This document shows, in pieces, positions 10,801-18,920 of a stretch of 64,000 nt of DNA. A program made the translations under genes and the position numbers. Numbering within the stretch: position 1 is the first letter of the stretch; the number at the start of each line of letters is the position of its first letter. Under the pieces are notes generated by a model. That model saw nothing but the letters and a program-made list of their open reading frames with translations, searched no databases and was not told the origin of the DNA. The DNA comes from a bacterium (GTDB lineage Bacteria; Verrucomicrobiota; Verrucomicrobiia; Verrucomicrobiales; Akkermansiaceae): positions 102,188-166,187 of the forward strand of contig JAAEZT010000008.1 in assembly GCA_018222765.1 (NCBI GenBank), in the 5' to 3' direction.

Positions 10801-11647
10801 AGGAATCAGTGTGATCCGAGCTTGCCGTGGAGCTCCAATCCACCGGTAAATTTGCGCGATCGTACGTAACCTGAACACCATTCAAATAAGCGACAAAACC
10901 GTCATCATACTGAAGTTGCAATTCCAGTGCTGAAATCTCCCCAACATTGGTGACGGAAAAAGGAACGCGAAGATACACCCCCGTCCGCTGGTTATACATC
11001 TGTCCTTCGACATCGATGTTAAAATAGCTGTCGTAACCATTACTTCGCTCGTAGCCCACGCCGGTCGTTCCGCTGGTCCACGAGGTATCGTTGAAGCCAG
11101 TGGCCGTCCAGGACGTTCCAAGCGCGCCATTTGTCGGCACCAGGACGGTGCAATTGGCCGCGACATCGATGAAGGTCTCGTCGTTGGTATTTCCCAATTG
11201 CGCCAAGCCATAGGAGGCATCTTCAAATTGAACGGGATAGGGCGTAATGTACTCGTAAAGGATCGTCGAACCATCAGCCGACACCAAAGCAAGATACTCT
11301 CCTCCCGAAGAGATTTTGAAATTGGTATGCAGCTCGGAACCCGCCGTCGCCCGGTCTTTATCGGACGCAAAGACCAACAGAAATTTCGAAGGCTCCAAAT
11401 TGGTTCCTGCCGGAAACTGCCACTTCGTAAGCAAGGCCGGATCATCGGTCAGGTAACACCCGCTCAAATCGTAATCCGAACCATCTGGATTAAAAATCTC
11501 AATCCAATCGCTATTGTTGCCATCTTCGTCATTCAGGGTGGACGAGTTGTCTGCCTGAAACTCCGTGATCACCGGAGCAGCGACCACAAGAGAGGAGCCC
11601 ATCAAAAAAATACGAAGGGGAAAAAGAAGCAGGTGAAAGGGTCTCAT
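7853..11647 (-). CDS. Giant secreted LTD-CotH kinase-like protein (1264 aa)
   Basis: The chosen start (MRPFHLLLFPLRIF) gives a clean signal peptide; the open frame extends upstream to 11725 without one. Domains in order: an LTD (SDWIEIFNPDG, GEYLALVSADG), a jelly-roll-like module (YDDGFVAYLNG, NVLAIHGLN), a chitobiase C-terminal-like Ig domain (IRYTTDGSVPTPSS), a CotH-like kinase domain (VYTLMEKIKRDGDRVD; GPIWDFDRTMGS as the metal-binding DxD region), a second chitobiase-like domain (VYWTTDGSDPRL), an LTD (YEWMELTNID), and a C-terminal tail with GDDDGDQLSKLMEHALG plus an ETGSDLEGW...FYRLAV module. The role is inferred as surface protein modification or attachment; no substrate is apparent. 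It is paralogous to the gene just downstream and to those at 20634 and 32958. A palindrome array lies between this gene and the divergent esterase. Confidence 0.85.
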   Translation of the reverse strand: MRPFHLLLFPLRIFLMGSSLVVAAPVITEFQADNSSTLNDEDGNNSDWIEIFNPDGSDYDLSGCYLTDDPALLTKWQFPAGTNLEPSKFLLVFASDKDRATAGSELHTNFKISSGGEYLALVSADGSTILYEYITPYPVQFEDASYGLAQLGNTNDETFIDVAANCTVLVPTNGALGTSWTATGFNDTSWTSGTTGVGYERSNGYDSYFNIDVEGQMYNQRTGVYLRVPFSVTNVGEISALELQLQYDDGFVAYLNGVQVTYDRANLPVDWSSTASSDHTDSSASQFTPFDISAFTSALVEGNNVLAIHGLNRNTTSSDLLFRPRLIATRLSNPSLGGPGYFLTPTPGSVNGTDQGLPASEVAISVPSQTFTSSFQVSLSGAGAGQSIRYTTDGSVPTPSSNLYSGPLTISQSTQLRARVIGAGNAEGPIAMASYLFLSSDVSGFSSNLPIVILENWNSGKPNSDTDGFWSIIEPNTGGDQRSHMSDAMAVATRCNMKVRGSSSSGFAKYSLSLEAQDENKQDQAISPLGLPEESDWVLSGRYTFDRALMRNPLIYQLSNETGEYAVRTRFVEVFLNTGGGNLSYSGDYFGVYTLMEKIKRDGDRVDVKKISPSDVTEPDVTGGYLWKKDRLDPGDSGFSVNSMGTFGWVYPKEENVVSAQSSWLRTHLNEFDTALYNGSWTNPTTGKHFTEYIDNFSWLRHHWLNTLAMNVDGFRLSGYYYKHHDETNGGKVGAGPIWDFDRTMGSTDSRDNNPSAWDGTGDSSRTYGDSRFPWWGRALENPDFRQEHTDLWQELRQTTFSTSNIHSVIDGFVAELDFQDPGGVNPGLGNSPQARNFNKWTAVRPSGGYTNQVNVLKDWLEDRAGWIDSQYTAPPSYTVAPGLVSAGTNVGFSGGGGTVYWTTDGSDPRLSGGGVSGSASTGSLANVSSTTILRARARSGTGLTSWSGEIQGTFLVGTLANATNLLITEIQYAPANPSPSEQAVSADPADYEWMELTNIDTTTIDLTDVHFEAGIEFTFTGSTITTLAPGARVLIVRNQAAFEARYGTSMNASIAGEYTPSRLDNAGERIHLVDALGNTIQDFTYNDQQPWPSESGFPGYSLVLISDGGSVPVHDDASNWRSSTLIGGNPTTSDRVAFVGDPLGDDDGDQLSKLMEHALGTSDSDSSEGQSNLTVAIETLTVEDVANSYVTITFQRNIAADDVDLWVETGSDLEGWNTGEAHSVLVSQINNGNGLSTVKYRAANPYNLASPSSWFYRLAVELR

Positions 11648-11722
11648 GGGCAATACTGAATTCGCGAGCATCGAAAGATGGTGCGCAAAGCACTTCACCG
11701 CAAGCATGGAAACCCCGCGGTG

Positions 11723-11758
11723 CATTCCTATGGAATGACTTTGCCAATTTTGTCATTC
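11723..11758. promoter_or_regulatory. Overlapping inverted repeats between divergent genes (candidate operator)
   Basis: CATTCC-TAT-GGAATG (11723-11737) overlaps GAATGAC (11733-11739), which pairs with GTCATTC at 11752-11758 across a 12-base spacer. Three half-sites of the CATTC type therefore sit in the 140-bp gap between the minus-strand LTD-CotH start (11647) and the plus-strand esterase start (11788). The arrangement suits a dimeric regulator controlling both directions, but no regulator gene is nearby, so the function is inferred from symmetry and position only. Confidence 0.35.
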
Positions 11759-11787
11759 TGCTAATCTGACGCCCTCAAGAGTCAAGC

Positions 11788-12675
11788 ATGCCCTTTTCAG
11801 CTCTCAAATCAATGGTCCTGGTGATCGTCTCACTGACTTTCCCTCCACAAGTCTTCGCCGACATGGATCTCACCTCCCCAGTGACGACCGATGAAAAACC
11901 AGCGGCCGGAAAACGCGTTCGCCAAACCGCTCCGGAATACCGGGGCACCCGGGTGCACCATGTTCTCTATCTTCCCACCGACTGGAATCCCGGGAAGAAA
12001 TACCCCGTCATCATAGAATACGCCGGAAACAAATGGCTGGCCTGCAATTCCACCGGAAAAGCCGAAGACGTCAATCTCGGCTACGGCATGAGCGGCGGAA
12101 AGAACGTCATTTGGGTCTCGATGCCCTACATCGAAAAAGGCGGCCAAGAAAACGCCGTGACGTGGTGGGGCGACCGACAGGCCACCATCGAATATTGCAA
12201 AGCCAACGTCCCACGCATCTGCCAACAGTTTGGTGGCGACCCGAAGAATGTCTTCTTTTGCGGATTTTCCCGCGGAGCGATTGCCGCCGGCTATCTCGGC
12301 CTCGCCGATGACGAAATCGCAACACTTTGGAAGGGCTTCTTCACCCACGACCACTTCGATGGCGAGAGAGAATGGAAATACCCCCACAGCGATCGCCCTT
12401 CTGCCTTGAAGCGCCTCGCCCGCCTCAAAGGACGTCCATTTCTCGTCTGCGGCACCAATGCCTCCGCCATAAAAACAAATTATCTCGGCGCTCATCTCGA
12501 TCTCGCTCGCTTCACTTTTCTCGACGTCCCGACCCAAAAGCTTTTCAATATCCCTGAAGGCAGCGTCATCCATCCGCACACCGACCTCTGGATGCACAAG
12601 AAAAGCTCCTACCGCCAACAAGCCCGCACCTGGCTCCAAAAAGTTATCGGAGAACCATCGCCCAACCCCAAATAA
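11788..12675 (+). CDS. Secreted alpha/beta-hydrolase, esterase/PHB-depolymerase-like
   Basis: A 295-residue protein with an N-terminal signal peptide (MPFSALKSMVLVIVSLTFPP, cleavage near QVFA). The nucleophile elbow GFSRGA fits the G-x-S-x-G pattern with alanine in the last place and gives the catalytic Ser. HTDLW near the C-terminus is a candidate for the catalytic His. The fold signature YPVIIEYAGN after a beta-strand-rich start resembles secreted esterases and polyhydroxybutyrate-depolymerase-like hydrolases. The substrate cannot be read from sequence; acyl or acetyl ester removal from a polysaccharide is plausible in this setting. It is a single gene, divergent from the LTD-CotH gene across a palindromic region. 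Confidence 0.75.
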   Translation: MPFSALKSMVLVIVSLTFPPQVFADMDLTSPVTTDEKPAAGKRVRQTAPEYRGTRVHHVLYLPTDWNPGKKYPVIIEYAGNKWLACNSTGKAEDVNLGYGMSGGKNVIWVSMPYIEKGGQENAVTWWGDRQATIEYCKANVPRICQQFGGDPKNVFFCGFSRGAIAAGYLGLADDEIATLWKGFFTHDHFDGEREWKYPHSDRPSALKRLARLKGRPFLVCGTNASAIKTNYLGAHLDLARFTFLDVPTQKLFNIPEGSVIHPHTDLWMHKKSSYRQQARTWLQKVIGEPSPNPK

Positions 12676-12805
12676 TCACGAGAACTTTTTGGACCTCCAT
12701 TCCCTTGAAATATATTGTTCGGACTTCCCTACTGGTGGCGATCTACCCAAAACCTCCACAGCATAAGAGTGTATGAAATGTGGCGCTCAAGAGTCCAAGA
12801 CGACC

Positions 12806-14353
12806 ATGATCAAAAGACAGACCCAATTGCTCATTCAACTGTTCACTTTCATCGCCTTTCTCATTCCCCCCACGATGGCTGAGCAAAGCGCTGAGTGGAA
12901 TCGTTTCCGCGGCCCGCATGGCTCGGGATTTGCTGCTGGTTGTCAGCCCCCCGTGCGAGTTGGAAAGAATTGCGAAGCGTGGCGTGTTCCGGTCCCGCAG
13001 GGACTCTCGTCCCCCGTGTTGTCACAAAGTCGAATTTTCCTTACCGCAACGAATAGCGGAGAATTAATGACGCTCGCCTTCGACAAGAAAAGCGGGAGGG
13101 AACTTTGGCGACGAGCCGCCCCGGTGAAAGCGTCTGAGAAAGTTCACCAGGCCGGGAGCCAGGCGGCCTCATCCGCGCTGGTCGATGAACAATCCGTCAT
13201 CGTCTACTTTGGATCATACGGGCTACTCTGCTACGACCACGATGGAAACGAGCTTTGGAACAAGGAGATTCCAACGCCCAAGACCTTGTATGGAATGGCC
13301 ACTTCTCCCATCGGGTTTGAGAAGCTGGTGATCATGGTTCTCGATGATGATCGAAACTTACCCGACAGCAAATTAAGTTGTTCAAAGGTCGTGGCTTTCG
13401 ACAAGGAAACTGGAAAAGAAGTATGGAAGACCGTGCGTCCCTTCTCTCGCAGCGGCTGGTCGACACCCATCATTTGGAACCACAAGGATGGAGCTGATCT
13501 CGTCGTTCTGGGAGACGGACGGCTCAATGCTTATGATCCCTCGACTGGCGAGGGTAAATGGTTTGCTACCGGATTTTCACGCGAGACAATTGCGGTGCCG
13601 ATAGCCAACCGGGATCATGTCTTTGCCTCTTCATCACGGCGGGGTGGTGATGGTGATGAAGACACCAACCCCAAACCGTTCTGGGATTCAATCTTACCCT
13701 TTGACGAAAACAAGAATGGAAGGATCGAACGGTCGGAAATGAAACCGCCCTTCACCTTTCCCTTCCGCCCGGAGCTTCCCCTCGGTCATCCCGGCTTTGG
13801 CTTACCCATGCCTGATAATCCTAAAAAGCGAGAAGAGCGGGTGGACTGGATTTTAAGCTGGTTCGACAAAGACAAGGACCGCGCCTGGAGTGAAGAGGAG
13901 TTTATCAAAGGCTTCAAAAACAAGCCTGGAAAACCACTCCTCATGGCCGTTCGCCCAGGCGGCTCCGGCGACGTGACCGGCACTCACTCAACTTGGTCTG
14001 CAAATAAAAATATTCCCGAGATTCCTTCTCCGCTTCTGCACGAAGACATCATCTACCTGATCCGTGCCGGAGGTGTGCTTGCGGCAACAAATGCAAATGA
14101 CGGAAAACTCATTTATCGAAATAGAATTTCCAGCCTTGGCGGTCAGTGCACAGCCTCTCCAGTCGGCGCCAACGGACATCTTTACCTGATTGCCAGTCAT
14201 GGAGTGATCTCAGTTGTTGCGACCGGCAAGGAATTCAAAGAAATCCATTCTTACGATCTCGGCGAGGAATCAGAGACCACTCCCGCCATTGATCAAAATT
14301 CACTCTACGTTCGAACGCAGAAGCATTTGATCGCCTTCCGCAAGTCGGAGTGA
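12806..14353 (+). CDS. Secreted PQQ-type beta-propeller protein with EF-hand insertion
   Basis: The chosen start (MIKRQTQLLIQLFTFIAFLI) gives a signal peptide ending near PTMAEQ; an in-frame ATG at 12773 would add 11 non-signal residues. EWNRFRGPHGSGFA is typical of the opening of verrucomicrobial and planctomycete PQQ-binding-like beta-propeller proteins, and repeats such as AFDKKSGRELW, AFDKETGKEVW and AYDPSTGEGKW are PQQ-like blades. Between blades lies a pair of calcium-binding EF-hand loops: DENKNGRIERSE, fully canonical, and DKDKDRAWSEEE, with Arg instead of the usual Gly. True quinoprotein dehydrogenase activity is not supported because I see no disulfide-ring or catalytic signature; a structural or scaffold role is likelier. 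It stands upstream of the RND pair with a 60-bp gap. Confidence 0.8.
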   Translation: MIKRQTQLLIQLFTFIAFLIPPTMAEQSAEWNRFRGPHGSGFAAGCQPPVRVGKNCEAWRVPVPQGLSSPVLSQSRIFLTATNSGELMTLAFDKKSGRELWRRAAPVKASEKVHQAGSQAASSALVDEQSVIVYFGSYGLLCYDHDGNELWNKEIPTPKTLYGMATSPIGFEKLVIMVLDDDRNLPDSKLSCSKVVAFDKETGKEVWKTVRPFSRSGWSTPIIWNHKDGADLVVLGDGRLNAYDPSTGEGKWFATGFSRETIAVPIANRDHVFASSSRRGGDGDEDTNPKPFWDSILPFDENKNGRIERSEMKPPFTFPFRPELPLGHPGFGLPMPDNPKKREERVDWILSWFDKDKDRAWSEEEFIKGFKNKPGKPLLMAVRPGGSGDVTGTHSTWSANKNIPEIPSPLLHEDIIYLIRAGGVLAATNANDGKLIYRNRISSLGGQCTASPVGANGHLYLIASHGVISVVATGKEFKEIHSYDLGEESETTPAIDQNSLYVRTQKHLIAFRKSE

Positions 14354-14413
14354 TGTTTTTGATCGAAGGCACAGAAATGCCGGATATTATTCTCACAGGG
14401 AAAACTACGGAAA

Positions 14414-15682
14414 ATGTCAGAACCAACTGAATCCAAACCCAGTCAAAGCGAGGGAAATCATGTCGGTATCATCGCAAGGATTTTCCGTGTGATTTTGCCG
14501 GTCATTGTTCTGGCCACCGGTTGGTTTGTTTTCAATCACTGGATAAAACCGGAAGCACGCGAGAAGCAGCCAATGGGAATCCCCCAGCTACCGAAGACAA
14601 AAGTTGTCGAACTGACTGTCGTCGATTTTGAACCTCAGATCGAAACCAACGGAGTCGTGCGGTCACACAATGAAATCACCCTCACCTCGCAAGTGAGTGG
14701 TCGCATTGTTACAATTCATCCTCAGTTCGAAGACGGAGCCTATTTCGAAAAGGACACCGTTCTTGTGGAGCTAGACAAGGCGGATTTCAAAACTGCCGTT
14801 GCGGGCGCCAAGTCACAATTGGCACAGGCACAGGCGGTGCATGCCCAGGAGAAGACCCGCTCCATACAGGCTCGCTTGGATTGGATTGATCTTGGTTATG
14901 AAGAAGAACCCAGCGATCTCGTCCTTCGGGTTCCGCAATTGCGCGAAGCGGAAGCCCGCGTCGAAGCCGCGACCGCGCAACTGGAGCAAGCGATACGTGG
15001 CCTCGACCGATGCCAGATTCGTGCACCGTTCACCGGACGCGTACGACGACGCATGGTCGGGGCCAGCCAGACCATCGGCAGCGGCAGCGCCCTTGGCTCT
15101 ATCTTCGCCGTAGACTACGCCGAGGTGCGCCTTCCCATTGGGGCCAGCCAAATGCGCTTTCTTGATTTACCGGAAGAGGCAAATGATCCGCCGGTCGAAG
15201 TTGTCCTGCGCGATGCTTTGGACGAAAGTAACAAAACCGAGTGGAATGCGCGGATCGTACGAACCGAAGGTGCACTGAATGATCAATCACTCGACCTCTT
15301 TGCGATTGCCCGCATCGATGATCCCTTCGGCCGAAAATCCGGCATGGCACCGCTCCGAATCGGCCAGCCAGTCACTGCCAAGATCCCCGGGAAGCCCCTC
15401 CAGAATGTGATCGCGATTCCACGCGAAGCAGTCCGACAACTTTCACGTATTTCGGTCGTCGACCGCGATTCTCACATCATCAGCAAACGCTCGGTGACCC
15501 CACTCTGGGAAAACGATACCCACTTAATTGTCAAAGACGAATCCCTCGCCAGTGGCACCCTTCTTGCAACCGCCTTCCTTGTGTACACCCCGGATGGCAC
15601 CAAGGTTGAAATTCTCCCGGACTCCTCTCCGGAAGACGAACCCCCGGTTGCCAGCACAGGCAACGATGAGACGATCGACTGA
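14414..15682 (+). CDS. RND efflux periplasmic adaptor (membrane fusion protein)
   Basis: A 422-residue HlyD/AcrA-type adaptor. One N-terminal membrane segment (about residues 20-40, IFRVILPVIVLATGWFVF) anchors it. It has a biotinyl-lipoyl-like half (EITLTSQVSGRIVTIHPQFE), a coiled-coil hairpin rich in Ala/Gln/Glu (AGAKSQLAQAQAVHAQEK to AEARVEAATAQLEQA), the second lipoyl half (CQIRAPFTGRVRR) and a beta-barrel. It should link the RND pump encoded next to an outer-membrane channel. Its stop overlaps the start of the pump gene as ATGA, so translation is coupled. No TolC-type outer-membrane factor is encoded in the window. Confidence 0.9.
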   Translation: MSEPTESKPSQSEGNHVGIIARIFRVILPVIVLATGWFVFNHWIKPEAREKQPMGIPQLPKTKVVELTVVDFEPQIETNGVVRSHNEITLTSQVSGRIVTIHPQFEDGAYFEKDTVLVELDKADFKTAVAGAKSQLAQAQAVHAQEKTRSIQARLDWIDLGYEEEPSDLVLRVPQLREAEARVEAATAQLEQAIRGLDRCQIRAPFTGRVRRRMVGASQTIGSGSALGSIFAVDYAEVRLPIGASQMRFLDLPEEANDPPVEVVLRDALDESNKTEWNARIVRTEGALNDQSLDLFAIARIDDPFGRKSGMAPLRIGQPVTAKIPGKPLQNVIAIPREAVRQLSRISVVDRDSHIISKRSVTPLWENDTHLIVKDESLASGTLLATAFLVYTPDGTKVEILPDSSPEDEPPVASTGNDETID

Positions 15683-18600
15683 TGATCCGCTGGTTCGCCA
15701 ACAACGGCATCGCCGCCAACCTCCTGATGTTCGCCATCCTGGCAGCGGGATTCAATGCGGCATGGAACAAGGTGCCACTGGAGGTCGTCCCCGAATCAAG
15801 CGCATGGGAGATCGTCTACATGGAAATGCCCTATCGGGGCGGAACACCGAAGGACATTGAGGAGAACATCCTGATCCCTGTCGAGCGCGCGCTGGAGGGC
15901 ATCAGCGGGATTCGCGAAGTGAATTCCGACGGCATGCCCGGGATGGCAAAATTTTACTTCAAGGCCAAGGATGGCGTTGATCTGGATAAACTGCTCGATG
16001 AGATCAAAAGCCGTGTCGACACCATCTCAACCTTTCCCGGCGAGACCGAACGGGCAAAAATTATCATTCCGGATTCCAGTGGTCGACTTCCGGTATTGAG
16101 TGTCGCGGTTACCGGCGAACTTGATGAAGCGGCCCTACTTCAAGCGACCAAAAAAGTACAGCGGGAGATCCTTGAGTTAGACGGCGTGAGCCGGGCTGAT
16201 ATCCAGGGTGTCCGCAAAACCGAAATCTCAATCGAAGCAGACCTTGCCAAGCTGCGGGCCTACAAACTCACCTTCCGGGAATTGGCCGACGCCATCCGCA
16301 ATTCATCTATCAATCTGACCGCCGGAACGATCCGCAGCGAGAGTGGTCGCTTGGTCGTTAAAACACGAGGGCAGGCCTATCAGGCAGCCGAGTTTGAAAA
16401 GATCCCGATCCGGGCCGCCAATGGTGCCGACGTGATGCTCGGAGAAGTTGCCAAGGTGAATGATGGATTTGAAGAAGATCAAAAAATCGTCGAGTTCAAC
16501 GGACGGCCCGCGATGTTTATTCAGGTCCGACGGGCACGCGGTGAGGATGCCATCGAGATCTCCAATCAGGTCAAAGAATACGCCTCGACACGTGCGCCCA
16601 AAGGAACTCATCTCTACACTTGGAACGATAGCTCACTGTCCATCCGCGGTCGCCTCGGAACACTTACCAGCTCGCTACTGCAAGGATGTGTGTTGGTTTT
16701 TCTTATCCTTGGTCTTTTCCTTCGTCCGCAGGTCGCGTTCTGGGTCGTGCTCGGCATTCCGATCAGCTTCGCCGGCGGTGTTCTGGTGATGTCGATGGAT
16801 CTCCCGTTTTTTGAGCTCTATCCCGTCACGGCCAACGTGATGAGCCTTTTCGGATTCATCATCGTGCTTGGAGTGGTCGTCGATGACGCCATTGTGACCG
16901 GTGAAAACGTTTACTCAAAATTGCGAACGGGAATGGATCCACTCGAAGCGTCCGTGCTTGGGACGAAAGAAGTCGCCGTCCCAGTGACCTTCGGAATTCT
17001 AACCACAATCGCAGCGTTCGTGCCTCTTTCATACGTTAGCGGAGGGTGGGGAGATTTTGCCCGACAGATCCCACCGGTCGTGATCCCGGTCCTGCTGTTC
17101 TCCTTGGTCGAATCGAAACTGATCCTACCCGCGCACCTGAAACACATCCGCCCAAGGGGTCCGAACATCAGTGTCTTTGGCCGCTTTCAAAAAAAGTTCG
17201 CCGACGGCTTGGAATGGCTCGTTGATCATGCTTACACCCCGATATTAAAAACTGCCGTCCGTTTCCGCTTCTCGGTCTTGGCTCTCTTCATTGCCCTTGC
17301 AATGGCGATGATAGGATACTGGGCAGGCGGCCGGATGGGGTTTGCTTCGTTCCCGTCCGTGGAAAATTTACGCATCTCCGCTGATCTAAATCTACCCAAC
17401 GATCTGCCACTTGAGCGGACACACGCTTACGTTGAACGGATCACGGCCGCGACCGAGATTCTGAAAAAGGAATACACCGACCCGGGGACTGGTGAGACCT
17501 TGATTCGAAACGTTGCTCGGATCACGGGATCCTCCGAGTTCGAAGGCCGCCCCGACTCATCGCGAGCCAAGATTGTCGTCGAAGTGAGGCCTCCGAGCGA
17601 ACGCACCGAACCTGGGCCAACCAATGCCCAAATCGCCAAACGCTGGACAGAATTAGTGGGCGAAATTGAAGAAGCCGATTCGTTCTACATCCATGCCGAA
17701 ATCACCGGAAAGGAGCGCCGAGAACACCAAAGGGAAAACGTGGGCAATGGCGAGCCAATGTCGCTCGAACTTCGCGGGCCAAACTCGGAGGCGAAGAACC
17801 AGATCGCCGAGGAGATCAAAAAACTCATCCAAGGCTACGACGGCATTGGTGGTGCTTGGGCAAAGATCAATCGCGGCCAGGACGAGATTGAATTTACGCT
17901 TAAACCCCGTGCCGCGGAACTCGGCATCACCCAGGGACTGCTGGCCCGGCAGGTCCGCCAGGCATTTTATGGTGAGGAGGCTCAGCGAATAATCCGAGAC
18001 AGTGAGGAGATTCGGATCATGGTGCGCCTACCCAAGGAGGCACGACGTTCTCTTCACACTTTATCGAGGTTAAAAGTACGTGCTCCAGGAGGTGCGGAAG
18101 TTCCGCTGAGCACCGTTGCTGATTTTAGATTTACCAAGGCCCCGACCTTCGTAGAACGCAACGACGGCGCCGAAGTCATCCGAATTGGTGGCATGCCAAA
18201 AGACGACAGTATCGATATTGTGGGCATTGCCAGCGAACTCGAACCCGAGATTCGCAAACTCACTGGTAAGGTCGAGGGGCTCTCATTTCTCTGGACCGGA
18301 TACGTCGCCGAGCACGAGGAATCAGTTAAGAAAACCTGGCTCAGCGCGGCCTTCCTCCTCTTCGCGCTCTATACCCTACTGGCTATACCATTCCGCTCGG
18401 TGCTACAACCGATCTACGTATTACTGGCCGTGCCATTCGGAGTGATCGGCGCTTTGCTCGGGCATCTCATCATGGATATCACCCCCAACTTTCTATCCGT
18501 TTTTGGAATGCTCGCCCTCGCCGGAGTGGTCGTGAATGACTCGCTCGTCATGGTCGATTTTGTAAACCGTAAGCGCCGTGCCGGCATGCCCCTCCTCGAC

Positions 18601-18858
18601 GCCGCCCTCGCCGCTGGAGCACGACGGTTCCGTCCCATCATTCTGACATCTCTCACTACCTTCGCCGGACTCGTTCCCCTTCTTATGGACCAATCTCTAC
18701 AAGCCCAGTTTCTCATCCCAATGGCCGTGTCGCTCGGTTTCGGTATTCTTTTCGCCACAGGAATCACCCTATTCCTCATTCCTTGCGCCCTCCTCGTCGC
18801 CGACGATATCGGACGCCTGTTGCGAAAGATGCTTGGCCTCCATTCAGATAATTCCTGA
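15682..18858 (+). CDS. RND efflux transporter permease (AcrB/MMPL superfamily)
   Basis: A 1058-residue protein with the RND layout: TM1 near the N-terminus (NGIAANLLMFAILAAGF), a large periplasmic porter loop, TM2-6, a second loop and TM8-12. GVVVDDAIVTGENV carries the paired Asp of the TM4 proton relay. Late helices include LAGVVVNDSLVMVDFVN and TSLTTFAGLVPLL. Length and symmetry are normal for drug or organic-compound RND pumps; the substrate cannot be set from sequence. It is co-transcribed with the adaptor upstream (ATGA overlap). Confidence 0.92.
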   Translation: MIRWFANNGIAANLLMFAILAAGFNAAWNKVPLEVVPESSAWEIVYMEMPYRGGTPKDIEENILIPVERALEGISGIREVNSDGMPGMAKFYFKAKDGVDLDKLLDEIKSRVDTISTFPGETERAKIIIPDSSGRLPVLSVAVTGELDEAALLQATKKVQREILELDGVSRADIQGVRKTEISIEADLAKLRAYKLTFRELADAIRNSSINLTAGTIRSESGRLVVKTRGQAYQAAEFEKIPIRAANGADVMLGEVAKVNDGFEEDQKIVEFNGRPAMFIQVRRARGEDAIEISNQVKEYASTRAPKGTHLYTWNDSSLSIRGRLGTLTSSLLQGCVLVFLILGLFLRPQVAFWVVLGIPISFAGGVLVMSMDLPFFELYPVTANVMSLFGFIIVLGVVVDDAIVTGENVYSKLRTGMDPLEASVLGTKEVAVPVTFGILTTIAAFVPLSYVSGGWGDFARQIPPVVIPVLLFSLVESKLILPAHLKHIRPRGPNISVFGRFQKKFADGLEWLVDHAYTPILKTAVRFRFSVLALFIALAMAMIGYWAGGRMGFASFPSVENLRISADLNLPNDLPLERTHAYVERITAATEILKKEYTDPGTGETLIRNVARITGSSEFEGRPDSSRAKIVVEVRPPSERTEPGPTNAQIAKRWTELVGEIEEADSFYIHAEITGKERREHQRENVGNGEPMSLELRGPNSEAKNQIAEEIKKLIQGYDGIGGAWAKINRGQDEIEFTLKPRAAELGITQGLLARQVRQAFYGEEAQRIIRDSEEIRIMVRLPKEARRSLHTLSRLKVRAPGGAEVPLSTVADFRFTKAPTFVERNDGAEVIRIGGMPKDDSIDIVGIASELEPEIRKLTGKVEGLSFLWTGYVAEHEESVKKTWLSAAFLLFALYTLLAIPFRSVLQPIYVLLAVPFGVIGALLGHLIMDITPNFLSVFGMLALAGVVVNDSLVMVDFVNRKRRAGMPLLDAALAAGARRFRPIILTSLTTFAGLVPLLMDQSLQAQFLIPMAVSLGFGILFATGITLFLIPCALLVADDIGRLLRKMLGLHSDNS

Positions 18859-18920
18859 GAAGTGGCCACCTTCAAATCCGGCACCTTGCCATTTCATTTC
18901 CAATTTGTCACCGTCCCGAC

